The notes beneath the pieces were generated by a model. That model was not told the origin of the DNA and did no database searches. It worked only from the letters and a program-made list of their open reading frames with translations. Below, piece by piece: positions 16,213 through 24,161 of a stretch of 64,000 nucleotides of DNA. The stretch's first letter is position 1, and each line of letters begins with the position of its first letter. This DNA is from Butyrivibrio fibrisolvens (GTDB lineage: Bacteria; Bacillota; Clostridia; Lachnospirales; Lachnospiraceae). The stretch is from the NCBI RefSeq assembly GCF_037113525.1, contig NZ_CP146963.1, positions 1,674,001-1,738,000 on the forward strand. Direction: 5' to 3'. Position numbers and translations under genes: made by a program.

Positions 16213-16788
16213 TTACTGATTAGGAAGTTCTGTATACTTGTCGTAGATCTCTGCAAGATATGTCTTTACCATTTCGATATTAGCCATCTTACGAAGATTT
16301 TCATTGCCCATTCCAACTGCAATCTCGTCTGCAAGAAGGAGCATGTTGTAAATGCTGAGCTTGAAATCATTTCTTGACATTTTGTCGATCTCAAGGTGAA
16401 TAAGTGGAGCACCGAGCTTCATTGTGATGTTGTCATCTGAGATGCCGGCTTCCATTACCATAGTTTCAGGATCGAAATTAACATAAAGAATGAGAGTCTC
16501 TTTCTCGTGCTTCTTTAATGTGATCGGTGTCTGATGGCTCTGTTCAAGCCACTCATAATAATCAGCAACATCGGGATTAAGAAGATACTCTGTAAGCTCT
16601 TCTCTGTGCTTCTCAACATACTGAAGATAGCTGCTGGCATTAGGACCTGTATAGTTAAAGTCTACCTTAAGACCGTTATCAGTCTGAAGGAGTCTGCATT
16701 TCTCAGCTACATCTTTGATCTTGAATGAAGAAGTATCGTTACCTACTTGTTTGAAGGACCCTGAGTCCACTACCTGTTTAAATTCCAT
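16213..16788 (-). CDS. Conserved-looking cytoplasmic protein, unknown function
   Basis: The 191-residue protein begins MEFKQVVDSGSFKQVGND and has no signal peptide or membrane helix. It appears to have an N-terminal mixed alpha/beta part, a central strand-rich segment (TLILYVNFDPETMVMEAGI), and a helical C-terminus (about 130-185). I do not recognise a family. The start is supported by AGGAG 8-9 bases upstream on the minus strand. It is transcribed away from the FtsK/SpoIIIE gene, with a 172-base shared spacer that contains a strong dyad. It converges with proB. Confidence 0.8.
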   Translation of the reverse strand: MEFKQVVDSGSFKQVGNDTSSFKIKDVAEKCRLLQTDNGLKVDFNYTGPNASSYLQYVEKHREELTEYLLNPDVADYYEWLEQSHQTPITLKKHEKETLILYVNFDPETMVMEAGISDDNITMKLGAPLIHLEIDKMSRNDFKLSIYNMLLLADEIAVGMGNENLRKMANIEMVKTYLAEIYDKYTELPNQ

Positions 16789-16848
16789 TAGTATTACTCC
16801 TGCTTTCTATATGCTTAAACCAATAATAGCGTGTCAAATACGACACCG

Positions 16849-16891
16849 CATAAAGTATAGCATAAACCATTCTAAAATGGTATACTTTATG
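16849..16891. promoter_or_regulatory. Double dyad in the divergent spacer before ftsK
   Basis: CATAAAGTATA (16849-16859) is the exact reverse complement of TATACTTTATG (16881-16891). A second dyad, ACCATT (16866-16871) and AATGGT (16876-16881), is nested within it. The structure lies between the divergent start codons, so it could be an operator or a hairpin in the leader. Confidence 0.4.
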
Positions 16892-16960
16892 AGAAACAAA
16901 ACCAGACTGCATTCTTGTTTGGTTTATCCCAATAAATTTTTATCAGGGGTCGGGGAAAAT

Positions 16961-19900
16961 ATGTCAGGTACAAATTCCAATGCGAGAAAGACTAGATCTT
17001 CAGACGGTAGCAAGGCGCAAAGGACTTCATCAAGAAGCAAGTCTTCAGGTAATAGAAGCGCAAATACCGGCAAAAGGTCTGTTTCAAAAAAGGTTTCCAG
17101 AGATAATTATATAGATACCAGGATGTACGAGGATCAGGATGATCTTGGATATGCTTTAAAAAGTGAGATAACTGCAATTGTCCTTATAGCGGTGGCAATT
17201 GCTCTTTTCCTGTGCAATTTCGGAGTTCTGGGAGCTTTTGGAGCCTTACTTAGCAAGGTGATGTTCGGTCTGTTCGGATTCCTTGCTTATGTAATGCCGC
17301 TTATAGTAGGCGGAATGGTAGTATTCTATATATCCAATCATGGCAGTATTCCTGCTGTTCGTAAGATAATTGCATGCATAGGTATTACCATAATACTTGG
17401 TATTGTTTTTGAGATAACTGTTGGCCGCGTATATATGGAAGCTTTCAGTATCTCAGATATTTATGAAAAAGCGTCTACAGCGCGTAATGGCGGAGGTGTC
17501 ATCTTTGGCTCCATCGCCTATCTTCTGATGAAGACATTTTCTCTTATCGGCACTGTTTTGATATTGATAGTCGCAGCTGCCATCTGTCTTGTCGTTCTTA
17601 CAGAGAAATCTCTTATTCGCGGTGTCAAAAGAGGTACACATATGCTCAAGGAGAAAGCTGCAGAGGATGCAGCTCTTTATTCTGAGCAGGTACGCGAGAG
17701 AAGAATGCGCATTGAAGAAAGAAGAGAAGCTGCCAAGAGGGAAAAAGAGCTTCTTATCCAGCAAAAAGAGGATGAGAAGATCCTCAGGATGGACCACTAT
17801 GTATCAGGTGTTGATACTAATACGGACCTTCGTGCAAGCGGCGACTTTGAAGATTCAGGTACAATGTCTGATGATGACGGAAGTCTTGATGAGCCTGAGT
17901 ACGAGCAGGAACCTGTAGAAGAGTATTTTGAAGAGTCAAGACCTGAACCAAGGATACATACATCTTTCTATGTACCGGATGATTCCGAGGTTCATGATGA
18001 TATTCATGAGATAACATTCAATAATCTTGCACAGGAAACGGTTCAGGAACCCAGATTGCCTCAAGCTCCTGCCGAAAGAGAAGTATCTGTTAACTCTCAT
18101 CCTGTAATTCCTGATAATTCCAGAGAAAGAAATGAGATCTATGCAGGAACAGATCTAAAGAGCGCTCAGATGGAGACTATGGTTGAATCTGACGGCCAGC
18201 ATAGATTTACAGGTAAGCTCAAAGCCCGCCTTTCAGAAGATATCGAAGAGATAGACGAAGGCGATATCATGATCCATACAGATGGTAAGGATTATGGTAA
18301 TGGAGTATCAGAAGAGGGCTATGTGATCTATGGACAGGATCACGTGTCAGCTTCAAGGAATACTCAGAAGATAGATTCCATTGCCAAAGAGCCTTCTTAC
18401 ATGCCTGGTGAGATCAGCTATTCTAACGGCGCAGCGCCTGATCAGGGAAGAAGTGCTTCTTCAAGGCCTGCTTTTGAAGGAACAAGTGCTGATACAAGTC
18501 AGGGAAGTATGACAGCAAGGATAGCTAATAAGAATGCTGCAAAACCGCCCAAGAAATACAAGTTCCCGCCAACTAATCTCCTTAAACCGGGACAGGGAAG
18601 TAAAAATGCCGATTCTGCCAAGATCCTTAAGCAGACTGCTGCCAAGCTTGAAAAGACGCTTAAGACCTTTGGTGTTAACGTTACTATTACAGATATCAGC
18701 CAGGGACCTACAGTTACAAGATATGAGCTTCAGCCGGAAGTAGGTGTTAAGGTATCCAAGATCGTTAACCTTCAGGATGATATCAAACTCAATCTTGCAG
18801 CTACTGATATCAGAATAGAAGCTCCTATTCCTGGTAAGGCTGCTGTTGGTATTGAAGTTCCCAACAAAGAAAATGTTACAGTATCACTTCGCGAACTTCT
18901 TGAATCAAGAGAATTCAGAGAGTCTAAAGCAGATCTGTCTTTTGCCGTTGGTAAGGACATCGGTGGTAAGACTATAGTTACGGATATTGCCAAGATGCCT
19001 CACGTACTTATAGCAGGTGCAACAGGTTCCGGTAAGTCTGTATGCATCAATACTATGATCCTTTCTATCATCTATAAGGCTAAGTCTGAAGATGTAAGAA
19101 TGATCATGATCGATCCTAAGGTTGTTGAGCTTTCTGTATACAATGGTATTCCTCACCTTCTTATACCTGTTGTTACAGATCCTAAGAAGGCTGCTGCAGC
19201 TCTTAACTGGGCAGTAGCTGAGATGACCAGAAGATATAAGTATTTTGCTGATGCAGAAGTAAGAGATCTTAAAGGCTACAACGAGTATGTTGAAGCTCAT
19301 ATGGCAGAAGACAGTACGCTCAAGAAGCTTCCAAAGATCGTCATTATAGTAGACGAGCTTGCAGATCTTATGATGGTATCTGCAAATGAAGTTGAAGAAG
19401 CAATATGCCGTCTTGCCCAGCTTGCAAGAGCATGCGGAATTCATCTTGTAATAGCAACACAGCGTCCGTCAGTTGATGTTATCACGGGACTTATCAAAGC
19501 CAATATGCCAAGCCGAATCGCATTTGCAGTTTCAAGTGGTACAGACAGCCGTACTATTCTTGATATGGTCGGCGCTGAAAAGCTCCTTGGTAAAGGTGAT
19601 ATGCTCTTTTATCCTCAGAGCGTCAGCAAGCCGGTAAGACTTCAGGGCGCGTTTGTTTCTGATTCTGAGATCAGTAAAGTTACAGACTTCCTTAAGGAAG
19701 ATTCTGATGATGATACCTATGACAGTGAGATCCAGGAAGCTGTTCAGAAGATGGAAGGTCAGTCTGGAAGTTCTTCATCTGATGGCGGCGCAGTGGGCGC
19801 AGGTCCTGACAGAGATGAATATTTTGCAGACGCAGGAAGGTTTATCATTGATAAGGAAAAAGCTTCAATTGGTAATCTTCAGAGAGTATTCAAGATTGGC

Positions 19901-20032
19901 TTTAACCGCGCTGCACGTATTATGGATCAGCTGTGTGAAGCAGGCGTTGTAGGAGAAGAAGAAGGAACGAAGCCCAGAAAAGTTCTTATGAGTAAGGCTG
20001 AGTTCGAAGCACTTCTTAATGGTCAGAAGTAA
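16961..20032 (+). CDS. DNA translocase FtsK/SpoIIIE
   Basis: This 1,023-residue protein pumps chromosomal DNA across the division septum. It has a basic Ser/Arg/Lys-rich N-terminal tail (about 1-65), four predicted transmembrane helices (about 70-215), a long acidic linker with a coiled coil (about 230-540), and the RecA-like motor. The motor has Walker A GATGSGKS (about 685-692) and Walker B IVIIVDELADLM (about 793-804). The gamma winged-helix domain for sequence recognition is C-terminal (NRAARIMDQLCEAGVVGE). I prefer ATG 16961 because the longer in-frame start at 16715 runs through the divergent gene and its residues are not membrane- or family-like. The ribosome site (GGGGTCGGGG) is imperfect. 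Whether it acts in sporulation or only division cannot be told. Confidence 0.93.
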   Translation: MSGTNSNARKTRSSDGSKAQRTSSRSKSSGNRSANTGKRSVSKKVSRDNYIDTRMYEDQDDLGYALKSEITAIVLIAVAIALFLCNFGVLGAFGALLSKVMFGLFGFLAYVMPLIVGGMVVFYISNHGSIPAVRKIIACIGITIILGIVFEITVGRVYMEAFSISDIYEKASTARNGGGVIFGSIAYLLMKTFSLIGTVLILIVAAAICLVVLTEKSLIRGVKRGTHMLKEKAAEDAALYSEQVRERRMRIEERREAAKREKELLIQQKEDEKILRMDHYVSGVDTNTDLRASGDFEDSGTMSDDDGSLDEPEYEQEPVEEYFEESRPEPRIHTSFYVPDDSEVHDDIHEITFNNLAQETVQEPRLPQAPAEREVSVNSHPVIPDNSRERNEIYAGTDLKSAQMETMVESDGQHRFTGKLKARLSEDIEEIDEGDIMIHTDGKDYGNGVSEEGYVIYGQDHVSASRNTQKIDSIAKEPSYMPGEISYSNGAAPDQGRSASSRPAFEGTSADTSQGSMTARIANKNAAKPPKKYKFPPTNLLKPGQGSKNADSAKILKQTAAKLEKTLKTFGVNVTITDISQGPTVTRYELQPEVGVKVSKIVNLQDDIKLNLAATDIRIEAPIPGKAAVGIEVPNKENVTVSLRELLESREFRESKADLSFAVGKDIGGKTIVTDIAKMPHVLIAGATGSGKSVCINTMILSIIYKAKSEDVRMIMIDPKVVELSVYNGIPHLLIPVVTDPKKAAAALNWAVAEMTRRYKYFADAEVRDLKGYNEYVEAHMAEDSTLKKLPKIVIIVDELADLMMVSANEVEEAICRLAQLARACGIHLVIATQRPSVDVITGLIKANMPSRIAFAVSSGTDSRTILDMVGAEKLLGKGDMLFYPQSVSKPVRLQGAFVSDSEISKVTDFLKEDSDDDTYDSEIQEAVQKMEGQSGSSSSDGGAVGAGPDRDEYFADAGRFIIDKEKASIGNLQRVFKIGFNRAARIMDQLCEAGVVGEEEGTKPRKVLMSKAEFEALLNGQK

Positions 20033-20104
20033 GGTAAAATCCTATATCTGATCTATTCAAGGATAAAAATATTTCAAAAATATAGTAGTATTTTTAATCA
20101 GTGA

Positions 20105-20133
20105 TTGATTACAACATCAATATAACTTATATT
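20105..20133 (+). promoter_or_regulatory. Promoter of fhs
   Basis: TTGATT (20105-20110), a 17-base spacer and TATATT (20128-20133), 57 bases before the start codon. No tetrahydrofolate riboswitch is recognised in the leader. Confidence 0.6.
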
Positions 20134-20189
20134 TATAGACATCAGTTCTAAGTTGTTTTGGTTATTTGCAATAATTAAGGAGGAGCTTT

Positions 20190-21860
20190 ATGAAAACAGA
20201 CATCGAGATAGCACAGGAGGCGGTAAAATTACCGATTAAGGAAATTGCAGCGCGCGTAGGAATGACAGAAGATGATATCGAGCCTTATGGAAAATATAAG
20301 GCTAAGATTTCCGAGGAATTTCTTCAGGGTTTAAAAGATAAGCCAGCCGGCAAACTGGTTTTGGTTACTGCAATTAACCCAACACCTGCGGGAGAAGGTA
20401 AGACAACAACAAGTATTGGTCTTGCAGATGCCCTTAACAGAATCGGAGTTAAGACAGTAGCAGCTCTTCGTGAGCCTTCACTTGGACCTTGCTTTGGTAT
20501 CAAGGGAGGAGCAGCAGGCGGCGGATATGCTCAGTGCGTTCCTATGGAAGATATCAACCTTCACTTTACAGGTGACTTCCATGCGATCACAGCAGCTAAC
20601 AACCTTCTTGCAGCTCTTCTTGATAATCATATCCAGCAGGGCAATGAACTTGGCATAGATACAAGACAGGTAGTATGGAAGAGATGTATGGATCTTAACG
20701 ACCGAAGCCTTCGTAATGTTGTAGTTGGTCTTGGTGCCAAGGCAGATGGCTTTGTTAGAGAAGATCATTTTGCAATTACTGTTGCTACAGAAGTTATGGC
20801 AGCATTCTGCCTTGCTAATGATATAAGTGACCTTAAAGAGAGACTTGGACGCATCATCGTAGCTTACTCATACGATGGAAAGCCTGTTACAGCCAAGGAT
20901 CTTAACGCAGTTGGATCTATGGCAGCTCTTTTAAAGGATGCAATAAAGCCTAACCTTGTTCAGACACTTGAGCATACACCTGTTATCATCCATGGTGGTC
21001 CTTTCGCTAATATCGCACATGGTTGTAACTCAGTTCGTGCTACTAATGCAGCTTTAAGACTTGCTGATGTTGCTATTACAGAGGCAGGCTTTGGTGCAGA
21101 TCTTGGTGCTGAGAAGTTCCTTGATATCAAGTGCCGTCAGGCAGGCCTTAAGCCTGATGCAGTTGTACTTGTTGCAACAATCAGAGCATTGAAATATAAT
21201 GGCGGAGTACCTAAGGATCAGCTCGGCGAGGAGAACCTTGATGCACTTAAGAAGGGTATCGTAAACCTTGAAAAGCACATCGAGAACCTCCAGCAGTACG
21301 GCGTTCCTGTGGTTGTAACTCTCAACTCATTTACATCTGATACAGAAGCTGAGATCGCTTATGTAAGAGAATTCTGTAACGAACGTGATTGCGATTTTGC
21401 CCTTTCAGAAGTATGGGCAAAAGGCGGAGAAGGCGGCGAAGATCTTGCACGCATGGTAATGAATACTCTTAATAACAAGAAGAGTAACTATGCACCTATC
21501 TATCCGCTTGAAATGTCTCTTACAGATAAGATCGAGACTGTTTCTAAAAAGATCTATGGTGCAGATGGTGTTGTATATGCACCTGCTGCAGCAAGACAGC
21601 TTCAGAAGATAACAGAGCTTGGCTTTGGTGATCTTCCTGTATGTATGGCTAAGACTCAGTACTCACTTTCTGATGATCAGAAGGCCCTTGGAAGACCTAA
21701 GGATTTCAAGATCACAGTAAGAGAAGCATATGTATCAGCAGGAGCAGGATTTGTTGTTGCTATTACAGGTTCTATCATGACCATGCCGGGTCTTCCTAAG
21801 AGACCTGCAGCATTCGACATTGATGTCGATGAAAATGGCAAGATTACAGGCTTGTTCTAA
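20190..21860 (+). CDS. fhs: Formate-tetrahydrofolate ligase
   Basis: This enzyme makes 10-formyl-THF from formate, ATP and tetrahydrofolate, feeding purine synthesis and one-carbon metabolism. At 556 residues it has the usual length. The ATP loop TPAGEGKTTT is at about 67-76. The conserved EPSLGPCFGIKGGAAGGGYAQ region, the LHFTGDFHAITAANNLL segment, and PGLPKRPAA near the C-terminus are all present. AAGGAGG precedes the ATG by about 6 bases. The next gene starts 23 bases after it and may be co-transcribed. 5-FCL at 34314 acts in the same folate pool. Confidence 0.97.
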   Translation: MKTDIEIAQEAVKLPIKEIAARVGMTEDDIEPYGKYKAKISEEFLQGLKDKPAGKLVLVTAINPTPAGEGKTTTSIGLADALNRIGVKTVAALREPSLGPCFGIKGGAAGGGYAQCVPMEDINLHFTGDFHAITAANNLLAALLDNHIQQGNELGIDTRQVVWKRCMDLNDRSLRNVVVGLGAKADGFVREDHFAITVATEVMAAFCLANDISDLKERLGRIIVAYSYDGKPVTAKDLNAVGSMAALLKDAIKPNLVQTLEHTPVIIHGGPFANIAHGCNSVRATNAALRLADVAITEAGFGADLGAEKFLDIKCRQAGLKPDAVVLVATIRALKYNGGVPKDQLGEENLDALKKGIVNLEKHIENLQQYGVPVVVTLNSFTSDTEAEIAYVREFCNERDCDFALSEVWAKGGEGGEDLARMVMNTLNNKKSNYAPIYPLEMSLTDKIETVSKKIYGADGVVYAPAAARQLQKITELGFGDLPVCMAKTQYSLSDDQKALGRPKDFKITVREAYVSAGAGFVVAITGSIMTMPGLPKRPAAFDIDVDENGKITGLF

Positions 21861-21883
21861 TTATTATTAAAGGAAATGAAATT

Positions 21884-23116
21884 ATGAAGTGTCCAAAATG
21901 CGGAGCGTTTATTCCGGATGAAGCAGTATATTGCCCTTCTTGTGGCGAAGAAATAAAGATCGTACCGGAGTTCGATCCACTTATTGAAAACAGGATAGAC
22001 GAATCATTGTCTCATCTTGCAAGTAATCTTGATGATACAGGTGAAATACCTGATGAAGATTACGTTGATTTTGATGATGATGACGATTTTGACGGCAATG
22101 AAGAAGGTCATATATTTGGAAGTTATAAAGTTACGATATGTATTCTTTGTATCGTTCTGATAACTCTTCTTGGAAGCATTGTCTACTATCTGATCAATAG
22201 TGATTCACCTTCTGATACGAAACCGGGCAATCCTTCAGTTGCAAGTACTGCTGGTGTAGATCCGGATTCTGCCGAAGGTTCATCACAGGATGCAGGATCT
22301 GAAGAAGAAACAGGACCAAAGGCTCCAACATTTTCGATGGCTTCAGGAACCTATGACACAGAGATAGAAGTTTACATTGAGGCAGGAGAGGGCTCCATTT
22401 ATTACACGATCAATGGAGTTACTCCTACTCTTGCAGATACTATCTTTAACGGAGTAGATCCTATCATATTTGATAAAAACGGTATCTATACACTTAAAGC
22501 TATTTTGGTTGACAGTGATGGAGTTAAGTCAGAAGTTGCATCTGTAACATACGAGATTGCAATGCCTGTACCTGATGCTCCTACTATCATCGAAGACAGC
22601 GGTAATTATAACGTTGATACTCAGATCGCAGTTGTGACTTCTGAAGGAACCAACGTATATTACACAACAGATGGCACTGATCCTACAGCGGATTCAACTT
22701 TATATACAGGCCCTGTAAGTATGCCTTATGGTGAGTCTGTATTTAAGTTTGTAGCTGTTGATAATGAGACTGGTGCTCTGAGTGAGATCGTTGAGCGTGA
22801 ATATTCACTTCATTATACAGTTAATGTAAGTCAGGAGCAGGCAGCTTCTAATCTGGTCACTTTGCTCGTTCAAAAGGGATATCTTCTTGATGGTAGCGGA
22901 GCAGTTGCCGGATCGGAAGGATATAATACATATTCAGTCACTTCGACAGAAGTTATTTCAAGTGGTGATTATTATGTATTTACTGAATACCATATGGGTA
23001 CAGATGGAAGTGCTACACCTACAGGACTTTTATACGCTGTAAATGTACATGATGGCGCTGTGTACCGTCTTGGCATAGATGGTACAGGCAATTATTTCCT
23101 TAAACAGCTTACATAA
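21884..23116 (+). CDS. Zinc-ribbon membrane protein with chitobiase-like repeats
   Basis: The 410-residue protein begins with a zinc ribbon (Cys3, Cys6, Cys17, Cys20: CPKCG...CPSCG), then an acidic linker (DDDDDFDGNEE), and one transmembrane helix at about 86-107 (VTICILCIVLITLLGSIVYYL). Outside the membrane there is an Ser/Gly/Asp linker and two repeats of the chitobiase/Fn3-associated type. Each repeat has ...YYTI/TNG-TP-T or YYTTDGTDPT motifs (about 150-225 and 230-305). The C-terminal 90 residues (about 320-410) form a separate domain. The zinc ribbon would be cytoplasmic. The repeats usually bind carbohydrates or cell-wall components, so a wall-sensing or -anchoring role is possible, but that is inference. 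The ribosome site is AAAGGAAATG. Confidence 0.8.
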   Translation: MKCPKCGAFIPDEAVYCPSCGEEIKIVPEFDPLIENRIDESLSHLASNLDDTGEIPDEDYVDFDDDDDFDGNEEGHIFGSYKVTICILCIVLITLLGSIVYYLINSDSPSDTKPGNPSVASTAGVDPDSAEGSSQDAGSEEETGPKAPTFSMASGTYDTEIEVYIEAGEGSIYYTINGVTPTLADTIFNGVDPIIFDKNGIYTLKAILVDSDGVKSEVASVTYEIAMPVPDAPTIIEDSGNYNVDTQIAVVTSEGTNVYYTTDGTDPTADSTLYTGPVSMPYGESVFKFVAVDNETGALSEIVEREYSLHYTVNVSQEQAASNLVTLLVQKGYLLDGSGAVAGSEGYNTYSVTSTEVISSGDYYVFTEYHMGTDGSATPTGLLYAVNVHDGAVYRLGIDGTGNYFLKQLT

Positions 23117-23173
23117 AACGTTTTTTATAAACATCTTTTTTGTTGGCGGGGGAGTTGCAAATTTATCTCTTTG

Positions 23174-23195
23174 ACACTTTACCACGTTTAAGTGT
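23174..23195. promoter_or_regulatory. Dyad overlapping the nfnA promoter -35 region
   Basis: ACACTT (23174-23179) pairs with AAGTGT (23190-23195), with 10 bases between. It abuts the -35 box of the nfnA promoter, a typical repressor position. The sequence does not match the Rex consensus. Confidence 0.35.
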
Positions 23196-23223
23196 TGCAA
23201 TGTTTTGCGTTTTGTTTTATGAT
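23195..23223 (+). promoter_or_regulatory. Promoter of nfnA-nfnB
   Basis: TTGCAA (23195-23200), a 17-base spacer and TATGAT (23218-23223), 47 bases before the start codon. Confidence 0.7.
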
Positions 23224-23269
23224 ACTGAGCAGTTAATGCTTAAAATTATAAGTAAGGAGAAACAGGACT

Positions 23270-24145
23270 ATGTTCAAGATTTTGGAAAGAAACGAGCTGG
23301 CAGCCCACATCTATCAGATGGTTGTCGAAGCTCCACGTGTAGCTGCAGGATGTCTTCCTGGACAGTTCCTGATCGTGCGCGTTGATGAAGAGGGCGAGCG
23401 AATTCCTCTTACAATCTGCGATTACGACAGGGAGAAGGGAACTGTTGAAATCGTGGTTCAGTCCATCGGTGCTGAAACCAATCAGATTGCCAAGATGCAG
23501 GCTGGCGATAGCTTTGCAGACGTAGTAGGACCTCTTGGTAATCCTTCTGATCTCACTAAGGAAGATCCGGAAGAACTTAAGAACAAGAAAATCGTGTTCA
23601 TAGCGGGTGGTGTTGGAACAGCTCCTGTTTATCCTCAGGCTAAATGGCTTAAAGAGCATGGAGTAACAGCTGATGTTATCATCGGTGCTAAGAATAAGGA
23701 TCTGGTTATCCTTGAAGAGCGTTTCAAAACTGTATGTAACCTCTATGTAACAACAGATGACGGTTCATACGGCAGAAGCGGTATGGTTACAAAGTGTCTT
23801 GAGGATCTGGTAGCAGAAGGTCATCAGTATGATCTTTGTATCGCTATTGGCCCGATGATCATGATGAAATTCGTATGTAAGCTTACTAAAGAACTTAATA
23901 TCCCTACGATCGTTTCTATGAATACTATCATGGTTGACGGAACAGGTATGTGCGGTGCTTGTCGTCTTACAGTAGGAGATCAGGTTAAGTTTGCATGTGT
24001 TGACGGACCTGAATTCGATGGTCACCTTGTAGATTTTGATCAGGCTATGAACAGAATGAAACTCTACAAGAACGAGGAAACAAGACTTAAGCTTGCTGAA
24101 GAAGAAGGTGAAACACACAAAGGTCACTGCGGAGTTTGCGATTAA
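23270..24145 (+). CDS. nfnA: NADH-dependent ferredoxin-NADP+ oxidoreductase, subunit A
   Basis: The 291-residue protein belongs to the sulfide dehydrogenase/dihydroorotate dehydrogenase electron-transfer type. It has an FAD-binding beta-barrel with PGQFLIVRVDEEGERIPLTI, an NAD-binding domain with FIAGGVGTAPVYPQAKWL, and a C-terminal [2Fe-2S] cysteine cluster (MCGACR about 227-232, a further FAC Cys, and a terminal GHCGVCD). In NfnAB it carries FAD that accepts electrons from NADH, and the complex bifurcates or confurcates electrons between NADPH, ferredoxin and NAD. The start has AAGGAG about 8 bases upstream. nfnB follows after 16 bases. Confidence 0.92.
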   Translation: MFKILERNELAAHIYQMVVEAPRVAAGCLPGQFLIVRVDEEGERIPLTICDYDREKGTVEIVVQSIGAETNQIAKMQAGDSFADVVGPLGNPSDLTKEDPEELKNKKIVFIAGGVGTAPVYPQAKWLKEHGVTADVIIGAKNKDLVILEERFKTVCNLYVTTDDGSYGRSGMVTKCLEDLVAEGHQYDLCIAIGPMIMMKFVCKLTKELNIPTIVSMNTIMVDGTGMCGACRLTVGDQVKFACVDGPEFDGHLVDFDQAMNRMKLYKNEETRLKLAEEEGETHKGHCGVCD

Positions 24146-24161
24146 AATAGGAGATTAACAA

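Noticed and set aside
16715..16960. Upstream start for the FtsK/SpoIIIE gene at 16715
   Set aside because: It would run through the divergent gene's first codons and add 82 residues that do not fit the family's N-terminus.
20033..20189. Tetrahydrofolate riboswitch upstream of fhs
   Set aside because: The leader is AT-rich and lacks the conserved paired cores. Only a sigma-A promoter is supported.
23171..23200. A Rex-binding site at the nfnAB promoter
   Set aside because: The dyad arms are ACACTT/AAGTGT with a 10-base gap, not TTGTTAA/TTAACAA with a 4-base gap.
23140..23385. An 81-residue open frame overlapping the start of nfnA
   Set aside because: It runs out of frame through the nfnA promoter and ribosome site and has no recognisable protein features.
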